7,356 bases of DNA from Tissierella_A sp964489715 (lineage in GTDB: Bacteria > Bacillota > Clostridia > Tissierellales > Tissierellaceae). The stretch lies in contig CAZBAK010000064.1 in NCBI GenBank assembly GCA_964489715.1, forward strand, positions 1 through 7,356, in the 5' to 3' direction. The notes below the pieces were generated by a model, which saw nothing but the letters and a program-made list of their open reading frames with translations, was not told where the DNA came from and searched no databases. The position numbers were made by a program, and so were the translations under genes. Shown piece by piece: positions 5,567 to 7,356 of the stretch (positions within the stretch are counted from its first letter, which is position 1; each line of letters starts with the position of its first letter).

Positions 5567-5781
5567 TTCTAAACACTTTTATTGAAAAAATATTATTTTT
5601 TTAATAAATTCTTCATAAGGATGTTTATAAGAAATAAGATAATAAAAATATGCTTAAACTCTATAGGGCAAGGCAAAGTCCTTAAAACCTGCATTTATAC
5701 CAGCTTTAGGCCTGGAATGATGTTTTTATTTGTCATAAATGGGTATATAATAGATGTATGCATAATTTCAGGAGGAAAAAA

Positions 5782-7128
5782 ATGGATATAGAAAGATCTG
5801 ATTTATTATATGCAGATATAAATAAAACTTTTTTAAAATATCTTATTCCAGCAGTAGGTGGTATGCTTGGAACTTCTCTCTATGTACTAGGAGACACCAT
5901 GATAGTTGGTAGAGCTCTGGGAGGGGTAGGACTTGCAGCCTTAAATGTAGGTATTCCACTTAACAATGTATTCAATGGAATGGGATTATTATTTGGTATA
6001 GGGGGAGCTACAGCTCTGTCTATAAATAAAGGAAGACAGGATACAGAAGAACTAAATGATATTTTTTCAAAATCAATGATCATGGCATTTATAGTTGGAG
6101 TAATTCTAACCCTTATAAGAATATTCTTTCTAGATGATCTGGGCTATATGCTAGGAGCTTCAAGGGATACCATAGGATTTGTAAAAGACTATTTAGGTTT
6201 TTTGATGAGCTTTTCCATAGCCTTTTTATTGAATGTATCCCTAACAGTATTTGTAAGAAATGATGGGGCACCTAAGCTTGCCATGGCTGCCATGTTGACG
6301 GGAAGCATTATGAATGTAATTCTAGACTATATATTTGTATTTATATTTGGATGGGGTATGAAGGGGGTTGGTTTGGCTACGGGACTAGCTCCAGTAATAG
6401 GTCTTACTATATTGAGTAGTCACTTTATAAGAAGGAAGAATAAAATAAGGATCATCCTACCCAAGCCTGATTTTAAAATTATAAGAAGAATAATAAGCAA
6501 TGGAGCTTCCAGCTTTATAATAGAACTTTCAGCAGGGATTGTTATATTTGCCTTTAATATAGCCCTAGCTAGGATAATAGGAGATATTGGGATTTCAGCC
6601 TATAGTATAATAGCAAATCTTTCGCTTATATTTGCAGCAATATTTATAGGTATAGGTCAAGCTATACAGCCTATAGTAAGCTATAATTTTGGGGCAGAAA
6701 AAATGGATAGGGTCTATAAAACTGTTAAACTTGCCATATACACATCTTTTGGAATGGGTTTACTTTTTTACTCTATAGGATTATTTTTCCCAAAGTTCCT
6801 AGTATCAATCTTTATAGATGCAGATCCCCAGCTCTTAAGTTTGGCAGTAAGAGGAATAAGAATTTATTTTCTAGCCTTTATCTTAATGGGTTTAAATGTT
6901 GTCTTAACATCATTTATTCAAGCTAAGGAACATGGAAGAGTTTCCTTTACAATATCAATTTTAAGAGGCTTCCTACTTGTAATGGTATTTTTAATTATTC
7001 TGCCAAAATTTATAGGCATAAATGGAGTTTGGTTTACCCTTCCCTTAGCTGAACTAGTAACCAGCATTATATCTATCCTATATTTTAAAAAATATAGAAA
7101 GGCTATATTCTATAGTTTAAGAAAATAA
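5782..7128 (+). CDS. MATE-family multidrug efflux transporter (MepA-like)
   Basis: A 448-residue inner-membrane antiporter that in characterised relatives exports cationic drugs or metabolites in exchange for Na+ or H+. The length and about 12 hydrophobic segments are standard for MATE (PF01554). Visible motifs are LGDTMIVGRALG at residues 36-47, GIGGATALS (72-80), FVRNDGAPKLAM (157-168) followed by NVILD (178-182), and in the second half IGQAIQPIVSYNFGA (291-305), which mirrors the first half's GIGGA region. An in-frame ATG at 5758 would add eight residues but lacks a ribosome binding site. AGGAGG (5770-5775) lies 6 bases before ATG 5782, so 5782 is chosen. A CHR-family gene begins 37 bases downstream with no terminator between, so they are probably co-transcribed. 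The family call is firm; the substrate is not known. Confidence 0.94.
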   Translation: MDIERSDLLYADINKTFLKYLIPAVGGMLGTSLYVLGDTMIVGRALGGVGLAALNVGIPLNNVFNGMGLLFGIGGATALSINKGRQDTEELNDIFSKSMIMAFIVGVILTLIRIFFLDDLGYMLGASRDTIGFVKDYLGFLMSFSIAFLLNVSLTVFVRNDGAPKLAMAAMLTGSIMNVILDYIFVFIFGWGMKGVGLATGLAPVIGLTILSSHFIRRKNKIRIILPKPDFKIIRRIISNGASSFIIELSAGIVIFAFNIALARIIGDIGISAYSIIANLSLIFAAIFIGIGQAIQPIVSYNFGAEKMDRVYKTVKLAIYTSFGMGLLFYSIGLFFPKFLVSIFIDADPQLLSLAVRGIRIYFLAFILMGLNVVLTSFIQAKEHGRVSFTISILRGFLLVMVFLIILPKFIGINGVWFTLPLAELVTSIISILYFKKYRKAIFYSLRK

Positions 7129-7165
7129 TTTTCCAGACATAAAAACTTAGTATAGAGGGAGGCCT

Positions 7166-7356
7166 ATGAAGACAAATGACTTTTTAAAAGATATATTTAT
7201 TACTTCACTTAGTGCATTTGGAGGACCAGAAGCTCATTATGGGGTTATAACAGATCAACTTGTTATAAGAAAAAAATATTTAGATGAAAAAGAGTTGATA
7301 GAGCTTATTGCCCTCTGTACAATACTTCCAGGACCCACCAGTACCCAGACAGTAGT
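7166..7356 (+). CDS. Chromate transporter (CHR family), N-terminal part, runs off the window
   Basis: The first 63 codons of a membrane protein of the chromate ion transporter family (PF02417), whose known members export chromate or move sulfate-like anions. The N-terminal signature is clear: FLKDIFITSLSAFGGPEAHY (residues 6-25) with the family's FGGP, then DQLVIRKKYLDEKELIELIA, and LPGPTSTQ with the family's PGP motif. AGGGAGG (7156-7162) lies very close to ATG 7166 (3 bases from GGAGG), although the alternative GAGG at 7155-7158 gives 7 bases. The frame is open to the window end, so whether this is a long or a short two-gene form cannot be seen. It lies 37 bases after the MATE gene and probably shares its transcript. 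Confidence 0.9.
   Translation, partial: MKTNDFLKDIFITSLSAFGGPEAHYGVITDQLVIRKKYLDEKELIELIALCTILPGPTSTQTV

Larger units (their letters stand above)
5108..5781. other. Long intergenic region between the OsmC-family gene and the MATE gene
   Basis: This stretch of about 670 bases has no convincing gene. It holds, in order, the candidate inverted-repeat element (5114-5491), an AT-rich block with nested dyads (TAGAATTTATA at 5500-5510 against TATAAATTCTA at 5560-5570, and the palindrome at 5547-5565), a GC-richer block at 5660-5719, and the MATE ribosome binding site. The open frame starting with TTG at 5582 and running to 5791 has no ribosome binding site, ends inside the MATE gene and is not accepted as a gene. 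Confidence 0.7.

Noticed and set aside
5758..5781. Eight-codon N-terminal extension of the MATE protein from ATG 5758
   Set aside because: AGGAGG at 5770-5775 serves ATG 5782; the upstream ATG has no ribosome binding site.
5640..5781. Known riboswitch class in the MATE leader (c-di-GMP, guanidine, TPP, FMN and PreQ1 motifs considered)
   Set aside because: None of the conserved cores I can recall fits; only AGGCAAAG-like fragments resemble parts of c-di-GMP motifs.
5582..5791. Small plus-strand open frame (69 codons, TTG start) ahead of the MATE gene
   Set aside because: It has no ribosome binding site, a Lys/Phe/Ile-rich product as expected from random AT-rich DNA, and it runs past the MATE start codon.
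5880..6083. Minus-strand open frame opposite the MATE gene
   Set aside because: It is the antisense shadow of MATE helices; the Pro/Ser-rich product is typical of such shadows.

Overview
The window is AT-rich (roughly two thirds A+T by eye), with purine-rich coding strands, strong AGGAGG-type ribosome binding sites, short intergenic gaps and U-tract hairpin terminators. This suggests a low-GC Gram-positive anaerobe of the Clostridia/Tissierellia type; the exact genus cannot be told from the sequence. The gene content (sodium-coupled amino acid uptake, a ferredoxin-bearing membrane protein, CRP-family regulation, multidrug efflux) fits that picture. No rRNA, tRNA or CRISPR array was seen.

Layout. 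At 1-47 there may be the tail of an upstream gene. 92-1501 (+) is an AGCS-family sodium:alanine/amino acid symporter, closed by a strong terminator. 1712-2545 (+) is a pyridoxal/pyridoxamine kinase-like PfkB enzyme with its own promoter region, which contains a long dyad. A 20-bp perfect bidirectional terminator separates it from a converging minus-strand operon. That operon (3821 down to 2617) holds two overlapping genes that together encode a split ArsP/COG0701-like permease; the second half carries a C-terminal single-cluster ferredoxin domain. Divergent from it, 3911-4561 (+) encodes a CRP/FNR-family regulator, followed by an OsmC-family protein (4637-5053) and a terminator. A gene-poor stretch (5108-5781) follows. 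It contains a pair of inverted repeats that look like the ends of a decayed small mobile element, and then the leader of a MATE efflux pump (5782-7128). A chromate-transporter (CHR) gene starts at 7166 and runs off the window.

How the genes work together. The most interesting part is 2617-5053. A 22-bp perfect palindrome (3877-3898) lies between the divergent regulator and permease operons. It is centred at about -41.5 from the predicted permease start, the classic class II activator position, and covers the predicted start of the regulator's own transcript. The simplest model is that the CRP-like protein activates the split permease-ferredoxin operon and restrains itself, with the OsmC-type thiol peroxidase-like protein downstream of it. 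The permease halves lack any cysteine, so the thiol-based metal/organoarsenical motif of ArsP is absent; the only cysteines are the four cluster ligands. The substrate is unknown. The MATE and CHR genes at the right end are 37 bases apart and probably form a separate export operon.
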